A DNA stretch of 8,376 nt from Candidatus Desantisiibacteriota bacterium (GCA_016209155.1 JACQWU010000135.1:1-8376); one strand, 5' to 3'. Positions 1 to 6,589 are shown, numbered from the stretch's first letter. Notes: generated from the letters alone by a model not told the origin. Made by a program: numbers and translations.

Positions 1-639
1 TTTGGAAATATTTATGCTTTTAATTATGAAGCAATAGAAATTTTAAAAATAAATGATGATTTAAAAATTGAAAAGAACTGGTTTATAAATTTCAATATAA
101 CATCTCTACCAAGTCTAACCATCGGATCAAACAATAAAATCTATGTATATTTACCTCTGATAGGTATCGTTGAATATTCATCTGAAGGGAAAATATTAAA
201 ACAGGTTTTAAATGACCCTGCCTGTATAGATAAATATGAAACGATTTCCATTGGTGCGCGCGGGAAAATTACAGCAAATAATGGGAATAATATATTTTTA
301 TGGTTTACGAAGCAGGGAAAATCAAAAGCATTTAGCTTTAACATGGATACAGAACAATGTAAAAGAGAAAATATCGGAGAATATATCAATTTTATGGCTT
401 TTGATAAAAAAAGCAGAGTAGTTGTTATGGCTCCGTCATGGATATTTGTGACAGGTTTTTTTGAATTAAAAGGAAACTCTGCAATCTATCCAAAATCTTT
501 ATCCCCTGAAGCGATAGTAATAGATAATCTTAACAACTACTATATCTATAATCTTGATATGAATGAAATACTTGTCATAAAAGACACAGGTAAAATTAAT
601 AGAATTATAAAATTAGATAGCTCGATAGTTATTAAATAA
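1..639 (+). CDS. Beta-propeller-like protein, 5' end outside window
   Basis: An open frame runs from the first base to the TAA at 637-639, giving 212 residues without a start, so the gene begins upstream of the window. An internal ATG at 343 is not a convincing start because the frame stays open and protein-like well before it. Blade-like units recur: IGSNNKIYVY followed by GIVEYSSEGKIL (residues 41-66), NNGNNIFLWF followed by KAFSFN (about 93-114), and IDNLNNYYIY followed by ILVIKDTGKINRII (about 174-203). This pattern of Asn/Gly turn, 'IYVY' strand, then a strand ending in 'GK' is typical of NHL, SBBP or related beta-propellers. No catalytic motif is visible. Such proteins are often exported and act in binding or scaffolding, but the targeting signal would lie outside the window. 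The specific function is unknown. Confidence 0.8.
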   Translation, partial: FGNIYAFNYEAIEILKINDDLKIEKNWFINFNITSLPSLTIGSNNKIYVYLPLIGIVEYSSEGKILKQVLNDPACIDKYETISIGARGKITANNGNNIFLWFTKQGKSKAFSFNMDTEQCKRENIGEYINFMAFDKKSRVVVMAPSWIFVTGFFELKGNSAIYPKSLSPEAIVIDNLNNYYIYNLDMNEILVIKDTGKINRIIKLDSSIVIK

Positions 640-677
640 AGTCTCCTGTTAAAGAGACAGAGTGTGTATATGAAGTA

Positions 678-746
678 GGAGCAAACTCCTGTTTGCGATT
701 TTTTTTATGACAAACAAAGGAATTATCGCAATCAGGAGATTGCTCC
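678..746. repeat. Inverted pair of REP-like hairpin elements
   Basis: Two 22-nt arms, 678-699 and 725-746, are inverted copies matching at 20 of 22 positions, with a 25-nt AT-rich loop. Each arm also folds alone: GCAAAC-TCCT-GTTTGC at 681-696, and GCAATC-AGGA-GATTGC at 728-743. The two differences between arms lie in the same base pair of this small hairpin (A-T against T-A), so they compensate. An alternative GGAG-N4-CTCC hairpin is possible in each arm. The left unit is preceded by GTAG (675-678), the tetranucleotide known to flank REP hairpins handled by RAYT (Y1) transposases. The right unit has GCTG in that place. No transposase gene is present in the window. Genome-wide copy number is unknown, so the repeat-family assignment is inferred. 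Confidence 0.6.
681..706 (+). terminator. Possible rho-independent terminator within the REP pair
   Basis: The hairpin GCAAAC-TCCT-GTTTGC (681-696) is followed after two bases by eight T residues (699-706). It sits about 40 nt past the stop of the beta-propeller gene. The stem is only 6 bp, so termination may be modest. The same hairpin is also the left half of the REP-like pair. Confidence 0.45.
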
Positions 747-790
747 AGCCAATTTATGTGGACAACAAACTGACAAGCTCTGTATAAATC

Positions 791-819
791 TTGATTATGA
801 ATCCTATATGTACTATAAT
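791..819 (+). promoter_or_regulatory. Sigma70-type promoter for the small exported-protein gene
   Basis: TTGATT (791-796), a 17-bp spacer and a perfect TATAAT (814-819) lie upstream of the Shine-Dalgarno and ATG at 861, giving a leader of about 35 nt. The octamer AATTAATT occurs twice (817-824 and 832-839), overlapping the -10 box and the likely start point. It could be an operator, or simply AT-rich sequence. Confidence 0.6.
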
Positions 820-860
820 TAATTATATTGAAATTAATTAAATCTTATTGAGGTGAAATC

Positions 861-1171
861 ATGAAAGAAATAAAAATGTTTATTATACTAATTGCATGTA
901 AAAGGGGAGTATAAGTCCATGGTCAATTATCCATGACGGAAATAAAATTATAGTTGAAAATGTTGCTGTTGGACATATAAAAGATTCTACAATTAATTTC
1001 TCCGGAGGACCTGTTAATTTTGGCGCAGGGTACGGAATAATTAAAGCAAAAGGATTTATAAGTGACAGTACTATTACAGGAACTTTTACAGGTACCTATT
1101 ATGACAATAAATACGGAAACGGGAAATTATCATCAGCAAGTTTTATTTTGAGAAAGATCCGGAAGGATTAA
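861..1171 (+). pseudogene. Small exported or lipoprotein gene broken by a frame change
   Basis: A strong Shine-Dalgarno (GAGGTG, about 850-855) precedes ATG 861. The first frame gives MKEIKMFIILIAC, a basic start, a very short hydrophobic core and a lipobox-like ILIAC, then stops at 912-914. From about 902 a second frame stays open to TAA 1169-1171. It reads SISPWSIIHDGNK, then a Gly/Thr/Ser-rich beta-type sequence including STITGTFTGTYYD and ending SASFILRKIRKD. That frame has no ATG, and has an in-frame stop at 899-901, so it needs the upstream start. The whole is 311 nt, one base short of 103 codons plus stop. A lost base near the AAAAGGGG run at 900-907, or a small deletion, would explain it. 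Sequencing error is equally possible. The body resembles short beta-rich lipoprotein domains, but I do not recognise a family. Its 3' end overlaps the opposing gene by 29 bp. Confidence 0.6.
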
Positions 1172-2216
1172 TGCATGAAATTTTGCCGTAGGTAAATACT
1201 TTTCTTGCTAAAGGAAATACAGTTTCATCAGTAGTAATATGTCCCCAGTATGTAAGTGCAGATGAGATATTATAATAATCAATCCCCTGATATTGAAATC
1301 CATTTCTGCTGAATCTGATTCCAGTCAGCGAATTACCAAGCATATTAACACTGCCGTCATTTTTAATTCTTGAGATTTGCCATGCCCAGCCTTTTGTGAG
1401 TGAATCACTGATTTTATTATTCAAAACACTATCATCAGAATATAAATAATAAATCATAAGTTTCAAAAGAGTATCTGCCTGATAATAAGAATCGTAATCC
1501 TTTCCCTCCGGTAATACACCGTCTTTGCGTTGATTATTTACTAATATTATTATTAATTCATCGGATTTTAACTGCATAGAATTGTCTCCGGCTAATATTT
1601 CCCATAACTTAAAACATACGGCTGTTGAAGCAAGCACACTTGAAGAAAAACTTTCACCTGAAGAAACATTAAAAAAAATTTTTAAATAAAACTTATTTTT
1701 CATATATACTAATGAAGATGAAATCCGGGGTAATAACACCTGAATCTTCTGACTATACTGAGAACCAAATTGACTATTTTTTAATAATAATAAAGCATGT
1801 ATTGAAGAAAATATAAATTTTTCCGTTTCGAGCCACGAGGAATCCCTGTATTCTCCATCCCGTAGCTGATGCATAAGTCCATATTCTAACGCTTTTAATC
1901 CATCATCAATTAGTTTTGGATTCATATCCACGATACCTTTAGCAATAAAAATATATAAATTCTCCTGAGTTGCAATATTTTTTTTTGCGCTTTTGCCCTG
2001 CTCATACAAAGCGTTTATCCCGATTGCTCCGCATTGTTCAAACAAAAACATATTGTATTGATAATTAAATATTTCCTTTATAATATCATTTTTCAAAATT
2101 CTAAGTTCAGATGTTTTTTGATTAGATAATGCAAAAACTGAAAAATTTATAAAGAATAATATAATCAATAGCATTGAACAACTCATAATATATTTTTTAA
2201 CTTTTATATATTTCAT
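1143..2216 (-). CDS. Secreted protein with alpha/alpha-toroid-like repeats
   Basis: The 357-residue product starts with a typical signal peptide: basic MKYIKVKKY, a hydrophobic stretch at about 11-28, and a likely cleavage after VFA (27-29). The mature part is mainly helical. Three segments share a 'DG' turn followed by a helix: QLRDGEYRDSSWLETEKF (from about 117), NQRKDGVLPEGKDYDSYYQA (228-247), and a stretch from KNDGSVNMLGNS leading to GIDYYNISSALTYWG near the C terminus. This layout is seen in (alpha/alpha) toroid folds of polysaccharide lyases, glycosidases and terpene-cyclase-like proteins. I cannot identify catalytic residues, so no enzyme activity is assigned. The start follows the flippase-like gene by 8 nt, and its Shine-Dalgarno AGGA overlaps that gene's TAG stop, which points to translational coupling. 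A role in the envelope or on an exported polysaccharide is inference from this pairing. Confidence 0.8.
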   Translation of the reverse strand: MKYIKVKKYIMSCSMLLIILFFINFSVFALSNQKTSELRILKNDIIKEIFNYQYNMFLFEQCGAIGINALYEQGKSAKKNIATQENLYIFIAKGIVDMNPKLIDDGLKALEYGLMHQLRDGEYRDSSWLETEKFIFSSIHALLLLKNSQFGSQYSQKIQVLLPRISSSLVYMKNKFYLKIFFNVSSGESFSSSVLASTAVCFKLWEILAGDNSMQLKSDELIIILVNNQRKDGVLPEGKDYDSYYQADTLLKLMIYYLYSDDSVLNNKISDSLTKGWAWQISRIKNDGSVNMLGNSLTGIRFSRNGFQYQGIDYYNISSALTYWGHITTDETVFPLARKVFTYGKISCINPSGSFSK

Positions 2217-2224
2217 TTGAAATC

Positions 2225-3205
2225 CTATATTTCATTTTCATTGATTTTAAACAATGAAATTCCTTCCTGCCATAAAAAATAAATTCCTAAAACTGTAATT
2301 TCAATATACTGTATAGCATGTATCAAAATTGCATAGCTCACAGCAACATTATTATCTGTTACTCCTGCGAGTATCAAACCTCTCCTGCAAAATTCATGAA
2401 AAGTTCCCACAAATCCCGGAGCAGATGGGATCATCACTCCTATTATAGAAGTCAAAAAAGGAAAAAAATTTTTCCAAAATGGAATATTCAAATTAAACAT
2501 AAGTGCAGTATAATAATAACATAAAAAAGCGGCAAGCCAAACACCTACAGATAAAAATAAAATCATCAAAACATCCCCTATGTTTGTAAAAGCCTCCAGC
2601 CCGGCTGTGAAGCTATTTATAAATTCAGCAGCTTTATGCACATGCTTTTCAGCAAATTTTGTTAATAATTTATTGATTATTTTATGTATAACTTCCTGCT
2701 TATATTTAATAAAAATTAGAAAGCTGATAAAACATATTGCAATCATCATAAGTATAAATCCCGTATTTTTCAAATAATCCGGAACAGGTGCAAAAATAAA
2801 AAAAATACTGGAAATGGTCAATATCCCTAATAGATCAAAAAAACGTTCCAATACTATTGTTGCAAAAGAGGATGTTTTACTGATATTTTCTTTTTGCCCG
2901 AGAACATAAGCTCTTACAAATTCCGCCATTCTAAAAGGCAGAATATTATTAGCCATGAAACCTATCATTATTATTTTAAATAAGGTCCACATTTTAATCT
3001 CTTTCAAAGGTTTTAATAAATATTTCCAGCGGACCGCACGTATTATATTACTTGCGAACAGGATAATGGTTAATATTATAATATAATAATAGTCAACATT
3101 TTTTATAATATCCAAAATTTTGGCAAAATCAACATTACTGAAAGCCAAATATAAAAAAAATCCGCTTATAACAATACCCAAGAGCAGCTTGATATTTTTT
3201 TTCAT
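2225..3205 (-). CDS. Flippase-like membrane protein (LPG synthase TM / UPF0104 family)
   Basis: This 326-residue protein has about seven to eight hydrophobic segments (around 7-23, 40-57, 74-90, 117-140, 150-167, 210-235, 243-262 and 285-312). It carries the three motifs expected of the LPG_synthase_TM family (MprF flippase domain, YbhN, AglD): NNILPFRMAEFVRAYVLG (86-103), ATIVLERFFDLLGIL (about 115-129), and PSAPGFVGTFHEF followed by a Leu-rich helix (from about 260). Length is normal for a stand-alone member, with no C-terminal synthase domain, so it should not be called MprF. Family members are linked to movement or modification of lipid-linked substrates at the inner membrane. The substrate here is unknown. 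The start is well supported by GGAG 8 nt before ATG. It lies 56 nt after mtaB, and the secreted toroid gene follows 8 nt later. Confidence 0.85.
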   Translation of the reverse strand: MKKNIKLLLGIVISGFFLYLAFSNVDFAKILDIIKNVDYYYIIILTIILFASNIIRAVRWKYLLKPLKEIKMWTLFKIIMIGFMANNILPFRMAEFVRAYVLGQKENISKTSSFATIVLERFFDLLGILTISSIFFIFAPVPDYLKNTGFILMMIAICFISFLIFIKYKQEVIHKIINKLLTKFAEKHVHKAAEFINSFTAGLEAFTNIGDVLMILFLSVGVWLAAFLCYYYTALMFNLNIPFWKNFFPFLTSIIGVMIPSAPGFVGTFHEFCRRGLILAGVTDNNVAVSYAILIHAIQYIEITVLGIYFLWQEGISLFKINENEI

Positions 3206-3261
3206 TAAAAAATCTCCGTAAAATAATAATATGTTTTAATCATAGTTATATTATGAATTAT

Positions 3262-4611
3262 TTATATGGAAGTACCATATAAAAACCCTTCCCTCTCGCC
3301 TAAAATTTTAACATATAATAATTTTCTCATTAAATCATCAGGGCCGTCCAATAAAACTTTTAAATAATTATCACTTAAAGCTATTAGATTATTACTATTT
3401 TTATGTCTGGTTGTCTCGACCACCACTTTTAGAGTATGCCCGATAAACTTCTTTCGATAATTCAGCGCTTTTTCATTAGAAATATCTTTAATCATTTTAA
3501 CTCTGTTTTTTTTATCAAAAGAAGATACATCATCTTTCCATAGAGATGATACTGTACCTTTTCGGTTTGAATATGGAAAAACATGAATATACGTAAATGG
3601 GATGCTTTTTACTGCATCTAGAGTGCTTTTAAACATTAATTCAGTTTCCCCTGGAAATCCGGCTATGATATCTGTTCCAATCGCTATAAAAGGACAACGA
3701 TTTATAATCCTTCCAACGAGATTAATGAACTTATCAATGTTATATTGTCTATTCATCTTTTTTAAAATCTCATCACTGCCGCTTTGCAGTGGAATATGAA
3801 CATGCTTACATATTGAATCAGACAAAGCGATAATCTCTATCAACCCGTCAGAAAATTCATCAGGTTCTATTGATGACAGTCTAAGCCTTCCCGGAGGACA
3901 AATTTTATTAATCTCCTTTAGAAGTCCTTGTAAATCTGGAAAATTCGAATTATCTTTCCCGTAAACACCTATGTGCACTCCTGTTAATACAATTTCCGGA
4001 TACCCCAGTAAAACAGCTTTTTTTATTTCATCCACTATATAAGATACAGGAACACTGCGGCTTATCCCCCTTACCTTAGGAACAATGCAATAGCTGCATC
4101 CTGAATTACACCCGTCCTGGATTTTCACAAACGCTCTGGTTCTTCCAATATCTCCGGAACTGCCGCAGAATAATACATCTTCTTTTTCGGTTTCTTTTGC
4201 TTCATAGGAACTTTCTGTTTTTTCTAATATATACTCAGTATCATGATTTTTTCTCTTCTGTTTAATAAAATCTTTTTCAATCTCTTTTACTAATTCTACA
4301 ATATGCGATTTTTCAATATTGCCAATGACTTTTGTGACCCCGGGGATGGATTTTATTTTATCAGGTTCGCTTTCAGCATAACAGCCTGTGACAATTATTG
4401 CGGCATCCGGATTAGATTTAATAAATTTTCTTATCATCTGCCTGCATCTTTGATCACTGTGATGTGTTACTGTGCAGGTATTAATAATACAAATATGCGG
4501 ACTTTTATCCGTATTAACTATAGCATATCCTTCTCTTTTTAAAATATTTGCCATTGAAAAGGTCTCAGATTGATTAAGTTTACATCCCAATGTATAAAAA
4601 GCTATTTTCAA
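3262..4611 (-). CDS. mtaB: tRNA t6A37 methylthiotransferase MtaB
   Basis: MtaB is a radical-SAM enzyme that adds a methylthio group to C2 of t6A at position 37 of tRNAs reading ANN codons. Starting from TTG at 4611 the protein is 449 residues, normal for the family. The N-terminal UPF0004 domain shows the three cysteines of the auxiliary Fe-S cluster: FYTLGCKLNQSE (C10), INTCTVTHHSDQRC (C46) and VTGCYAE (C77). The radical-SAM motif CNSGCSYC supplies C158, C162 and C165. RLSSIEPDEF and HIPLQSGSDEIL follow, as in MiaB-like enzymes, and a TRAM-like C-terminal part begins near FIGHTLKVVVETT. LGCKLNQSE and NTCTVTHHSDQ favour MtaB over MiaB or RimO. A longer start at TTG 4626 is possible but has no good ribosome site. 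It follows xseA by 41 nt, so the two are probably co-transcribed. Confidence 0.9.
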   Translation of the reverse strand: MKIAFYTLGCKLNQSETFSMANILKREGYAIVNTDKSPHICIINTCTVTHHSDQRCRQMIRKFIKSNPDAAIIVTGCYAESEPDKIKSIPGVTKVIGNIEKSHIVELVKEIEKDFIKQKRKNHDTEYILEKTESSYEAKETEKEDVLFCGSSGDIGRTRAFVKIQDGCNSGCSYCIVPKVRGISRSVPVSYIVDEIKKAVLLGYPEIVLTGVHIGVYGKDNSNFPDLQGLLKEINKICPPGRLRLSSIEPDEFSDGLIEIIALSDSICKHVHIPLQSGSDEILKKMNRQYNIDKFINLVGRIINRCPFIAIGTDIIAGFPGETELMFKSTLDAVKSIPFTYIHVFPYSNRKGTVSSLWKDDVSSFDKKNRVKMIKDISNEKALNYRKKFIGHTLKVVVETTRHKNSNNLIALSDNYLKVLLDGPDDLMRKLLYVKILGEREGFLYGTSI

Positions 4612-4620
4612 TTTCCTTAT

Positions 4621-4624
4621 CTCC
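4621..4624 (-). promoter_or_regulatory. Shine-Dalgarno that decides the mtaB start
   Basis: GGAG on the minus strand is separated by 9 nt from TTG 4611, good spacing for a start giving MKIAFYTLGCK, which matches the usual beginning of MtaB. The upstream TTG at 4626 would place this GGAG inside the coding sequence. Confidence 0.65.
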
Positions 4625-4640
4625 AATAATCATCGCATCT

Positions 4641-4664
4641 GTAGCGGGCGAATTACAATTCGCC
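4641..4664 (+). repeat. GTAG-type REP-like palindrome overlapping the xseA stop
   Basis: GTAG (4641-4644), two bases, then a perfect 8-bp palindrome GGCGAATT-AC-AATTCGCC (4647-4664). The GTAG-plus-hairpin layout matches REP elements and the left unit at 675-696, although the stem sequence differs. The minus-strand stop codon of xseA (4653-4655) and its last three sense codons lie inside the palindrome. It may also act as an mRNA hairpin between xseA and mtaB. Confidence 0.55.
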
Positions 4665-6026
4665 ATTTAAAATTTTCTTTACCTCACATATAATCCCGCC
4701 ATGCGAAAGCTTTATTTCAAGCTCTTCTCCGGGAGAAGTATTGGCACTTGAAGTAAGTAATTTTCTTTCCGGTAAAATAAAAGTCATACTGTATCCGCGC
4801 GATAAAATAGATAAAGGACTGAGACTGTCTATTTTGGCTATTAAAATATTTAGTTTACCCCGTAAATTATCACTATAATGCTCAACGTTTGAAATTAATC
4901 TTCTTTCAATATCCGATACTTTATCATTTAAATATAATATTTTATTTAAAGGGCCGAGATATATCATGGCATTATTTAATGTATCAAATTTTAATGTTCC
5001 TTCTTTAACTCTATTTAGTACGAGTATCTTTATCCTTTCTAAATACTCATCAACCTCCTGATACATATCATGAATAACTTCAAGCGGTTTTAAAAGACAT
5101 CGTTTTTCAGATAAAAACTGTAAATTATTTTTATAAATTGTTAATGTATTTCGACATAATGATATAATTCGATCATTATACATTCTGATAATATTTTCCA
5201 CATTTGATTTATTCTGAACAACAAGTTCTGCGGCGGCTGAAGGAGTTGGAGCGCGCAAATCCGCAACAAAATCAGCTATAGTAAAATCTATTTCATGTCC
5301 AACCGCAGAAATCACAGGTATTCGTGATGAATAAATCGCACGTGCTACAATCTCTTCATTAAAAGCCCATAAATCTTCAAAAGATCCGCCGCCGCGCCCG
5401 GCTATAATAACATCAATATCATCCATTTTATTTAATTCCTCAATTCCCTTTGCAATTTCCTCCGGAGCTTCGATACCCTGAACTCTTACCGGATAGATAA
5501 TTATATGAACATTGCAAAATCTTCTATTGATAACATTTAAAATATCCTTAATCGCCGCGCCTGTGGGAGATGTGACAATTCCTATTTTTCCGGGAAAAAG
5601 AGGGATAGGTCTTTTCCTTTCCTTGTCAAATAATCCTTCGGCTTCCAGCTTTTTTTTTAATTTTTCAAAAGTCAGCTGAAGAGCCCCAAGCCCGAGCGGT
5701 TCCATTATTTCTATTAAAATCTGATACTCCCCGCGTTTTTCATAAACACCTATTGTACCGAAGACTAATACTTTCAATCCATCTTCAGGAGCAAATCTCA
5801 GCCGCTGATTATTATATCTAAACATTACAGCTCTTATCTGGCTTGAGGCATCCTTCAAAGTAAAATAAAAATGCCCTGAACCCGGCTTTTTAAAATCCGA
5901 AATTTCTCCCTCAATCCATATGTTTGCAAATCTGGTCTCCAATAATTCCTTTATGCTTCGCGTAACATCAGTTATTGTGAAAACTTTTTTCTCATTTCCT
6001 GTACCGCCGGAAAAATCTTTTTGCAT
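4653..6026 (-). CDS. xseA: Exodeoxyribonuclease VII large subunit
   Basis: XseA is the catalytic subunit of exonuclease VII, which degrades single-stranded DNA from both ends into oligonucleotides. The product has 457 residues, the usual size. An N-terminal OB-fold spans about 14-110, with FTITDVTRSIKELLE, IWIEGEISDF and GHFYFTLKD. The catalytic domain shows GIVTSPTGAAIKD (149-161), AGRGGGSFEDLWAFNEE (209-225), AVGHEIDFTIADF (from 241) and DLRAPTPSAAAE (to about 267). The rest is a long, probably coiled-coil region followed by the typical SILSRGYSMTF segment. ATG 6026 has AAAGGA 6 nt upstream. It is the first gene of the minus-strand cluster. The small subunit gene xseB, often adjacent, is not present in this window, where mtaB follows instead. 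The last residues GEL and the stop are encoded within a palindromic repeat. Confidence 0.95.
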   Translation of the reverse strand: MQKDFSGGTGNEKKVFTITDVTRSIKELLETRFANIWIEGEISDFKKPGSGHFYFTLKDASSQIRAVMFRYNNQRLRFAPEDGLKVLVFGTIGVYEKRGEYQILIEIMEPLGLGALQLTFEKLKKKLEAEGLFDKERKRPIPLFPGKIGIVTSPTGAAIKDILNVINRRFCNVHIIIYPVRVQGIEAPEEIAKGIEELNKMDDIDVIIAGRGGGSFEDLWAFNEEIVARAIYSSRIPVISAVGHEIDFTIADFVADLRAPTPSAAAELVVQNKSNVENIIRMYNDRIISLCRNTLTIYKNNLQFLSEKRCLLKPLEVIHDMYQEVDEYLERIKILVLNRVKEGTLKFDTLNNAMIYLGPLNKILYLNDKVSDIERRLISNVEHYSDNLRGKLNILIAKIDSLSPLSILSRGYSMTFILPERKLLTSSANTSPGEELEIKLSHGGIICEVKKILNGEL

Positions 6027-6053
6027 AAATATTCCTTTTTCATCATAAATAAA

Positions 6054-6083
6054 TTGAAATTAATATATCTTTAGTATTATAAT
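6054..6083 (+). promoter_or_regulatory. Sigma70-type promoter for the zinc-ribbon gene
   Basis: TTGAAA (6054-6059), an 18-bp spacer and TATAAT (6078-6083) lie about 50 nt upstream of ATG 6134. The -10 hexamer shares four bases with the minus-strand -10 (6076-6081). Confidence 0.5.
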
Positions 6084-6104
6084 AAATAAAATTTTATTAT
6101 GCAA
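6076..6104 (-). promoter_or_regulatory. Sigma70-type promoter for xseA cluster
   Basis: On the minus strand, TTGCAT (6104-6099), a 17-bp spacer and a perfect TATAAT (6081-6076) lie about 50 nt upstream of the xseA start codon. The -10 overlaps that of the opposite promoter. The region is extremely AT-rich, so chance matches are likely to occur. Confidence 0.5.
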
Positions 6105-6120
6105 AACTAATATTATATAT

Positions 6121-6125
6121 AAGGA
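6121..6125 (+). promoter_or_regulatory. Shine-Dalgarno that decides the start of the zinc-ribbon gene
   Basis: AAGGA lies 8 nt before ATG 6134 but only 2 nt before the in-frame TTG at 6128, so ATG 6134 is the better start. Confidence 0.65.
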
Positions 6126-6133
6126 TATTGGAA

Positions 6134-6589
6134 ATGGATAACAGTATATTAGGTATTTCATTGATTATTTTATCATTGGCAGTAGTTATCCCAAATATAA
6201 TAAAATTGTTTTTTCCCCCAAAAAGGTCCTATTTTAAAGATGATTTTATATTTATTGTATCATTACACGGACCCGGTGAAAATAAAAATAAAAGCGGATT
6301 AAGCTACAAAGGGATAGAAAATTTACTAAAAAAACTTTTTTCCTCAGGAAAAATAAGCAGTGAAAAGTTGGATCTTTATAACAATATCTTAGATTCTTCC
6401 CGTAAATTAGAACCGGAAAATAATCTGGATTATTCTTTAAGAGATGATTTAAACTCAGGAAACATGGAAAACCCTGTTTACTGCAATAAATGTAATGGTA
6501 TTTTAGAACCTCTTTTTAATAATGCCAAAATCTGCAGAGATTGTTATGCATTTATAAATCCCACAAATAGCAACTCTTCCATTACATAA
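6134..6589 (+). CDS. Small one-TM protein with C-terminal zinc ribbon
   Basis: The 151-residue product has one N-terminal membrane segment (about 5-27, ILGISLIILSLAVVIPNII) and no clear cleavage site, so it is probably anchored. The middle contains SYKGIENLLKKLFSSGKISS followed by EKLDLYNNIL (about 57-86), which resembles the short SHOCT-type helical motif in spacing and in its 'GKIS.E' turn. This likeness is tentative. The C-terminal part has two CxxC knuckles, C117/C120 and C134/C137, separated by 13 residues, consistent with a zinc ribbon. I do not recognise a family with an assigned function. It stands alone on the plus strand, divergent from xseA and ending 6 nt from the stop of the opposing HU gene, so there is no room for a normal terminator between them. 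Confidence 0.75.
   Translation: MDNSILGISLIILSLAVVIPNIIKLFFPPKRSYFKDDFIFIVSLHGPGENKNKSGLSYKGIENLLKKLFSSGKISSEKLDLYNNILDSSRKLEPENNLDYSLRDDLNSGNMENPVYCNKCNGILEPLFNNAKICRDCYAFINPTNSNSSIT

Noticed and set aside
141-389. Minus-strand ORF of 82 residues
   Set aside because: It lies antisense to the beta-propeller frame, lacks a ribosome site and resembles no family.
343-639. Separate 98-residue gene starting at ATG 343
   Set aside because: The same frame is open and protein-like back to base 1 and there is no ribosome site before 343. It is the 3' part of one larger gene.
641-658. GTCTC-N8-GAGAC hairpin just after the beta-propeller gene as a terminator
   Set aside because: The stem is 5 bp with a wide loop and no T tract follows. 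The hairpin at 681-706 is a better candidate.
900-914. Programmed -1 frameshifting in the small exported gene
   Set aside because: No X-XXY-YYZ heptamer with good re-pairing is present in the only possible window, and no stimulatory hairpin is evident just downstream. A mutation or sequence error is simpler.
2318-2524. Plus-strand ORF antisense to the flippase-like gene
   Set aside because: Composition is unlike a protein, and the opposite strand has clear family motifs across this stretch.
2225-3205. Calling this gene mprF
   Set aside because: It has only the flippase-like membrane domain and no lysyl-transfer synthase domain.
3602-4542. Plus-strand ORFs within mtaB
   Set aside because: They are mirror frames of a well-supported enzyme gene and lack ribosome sites.
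4653-6026. Absence of xseB as an odd gene loss
   Set aside because: xseB is often unlinked from xseA and could lie elsewhere; the window cannot show its absence.
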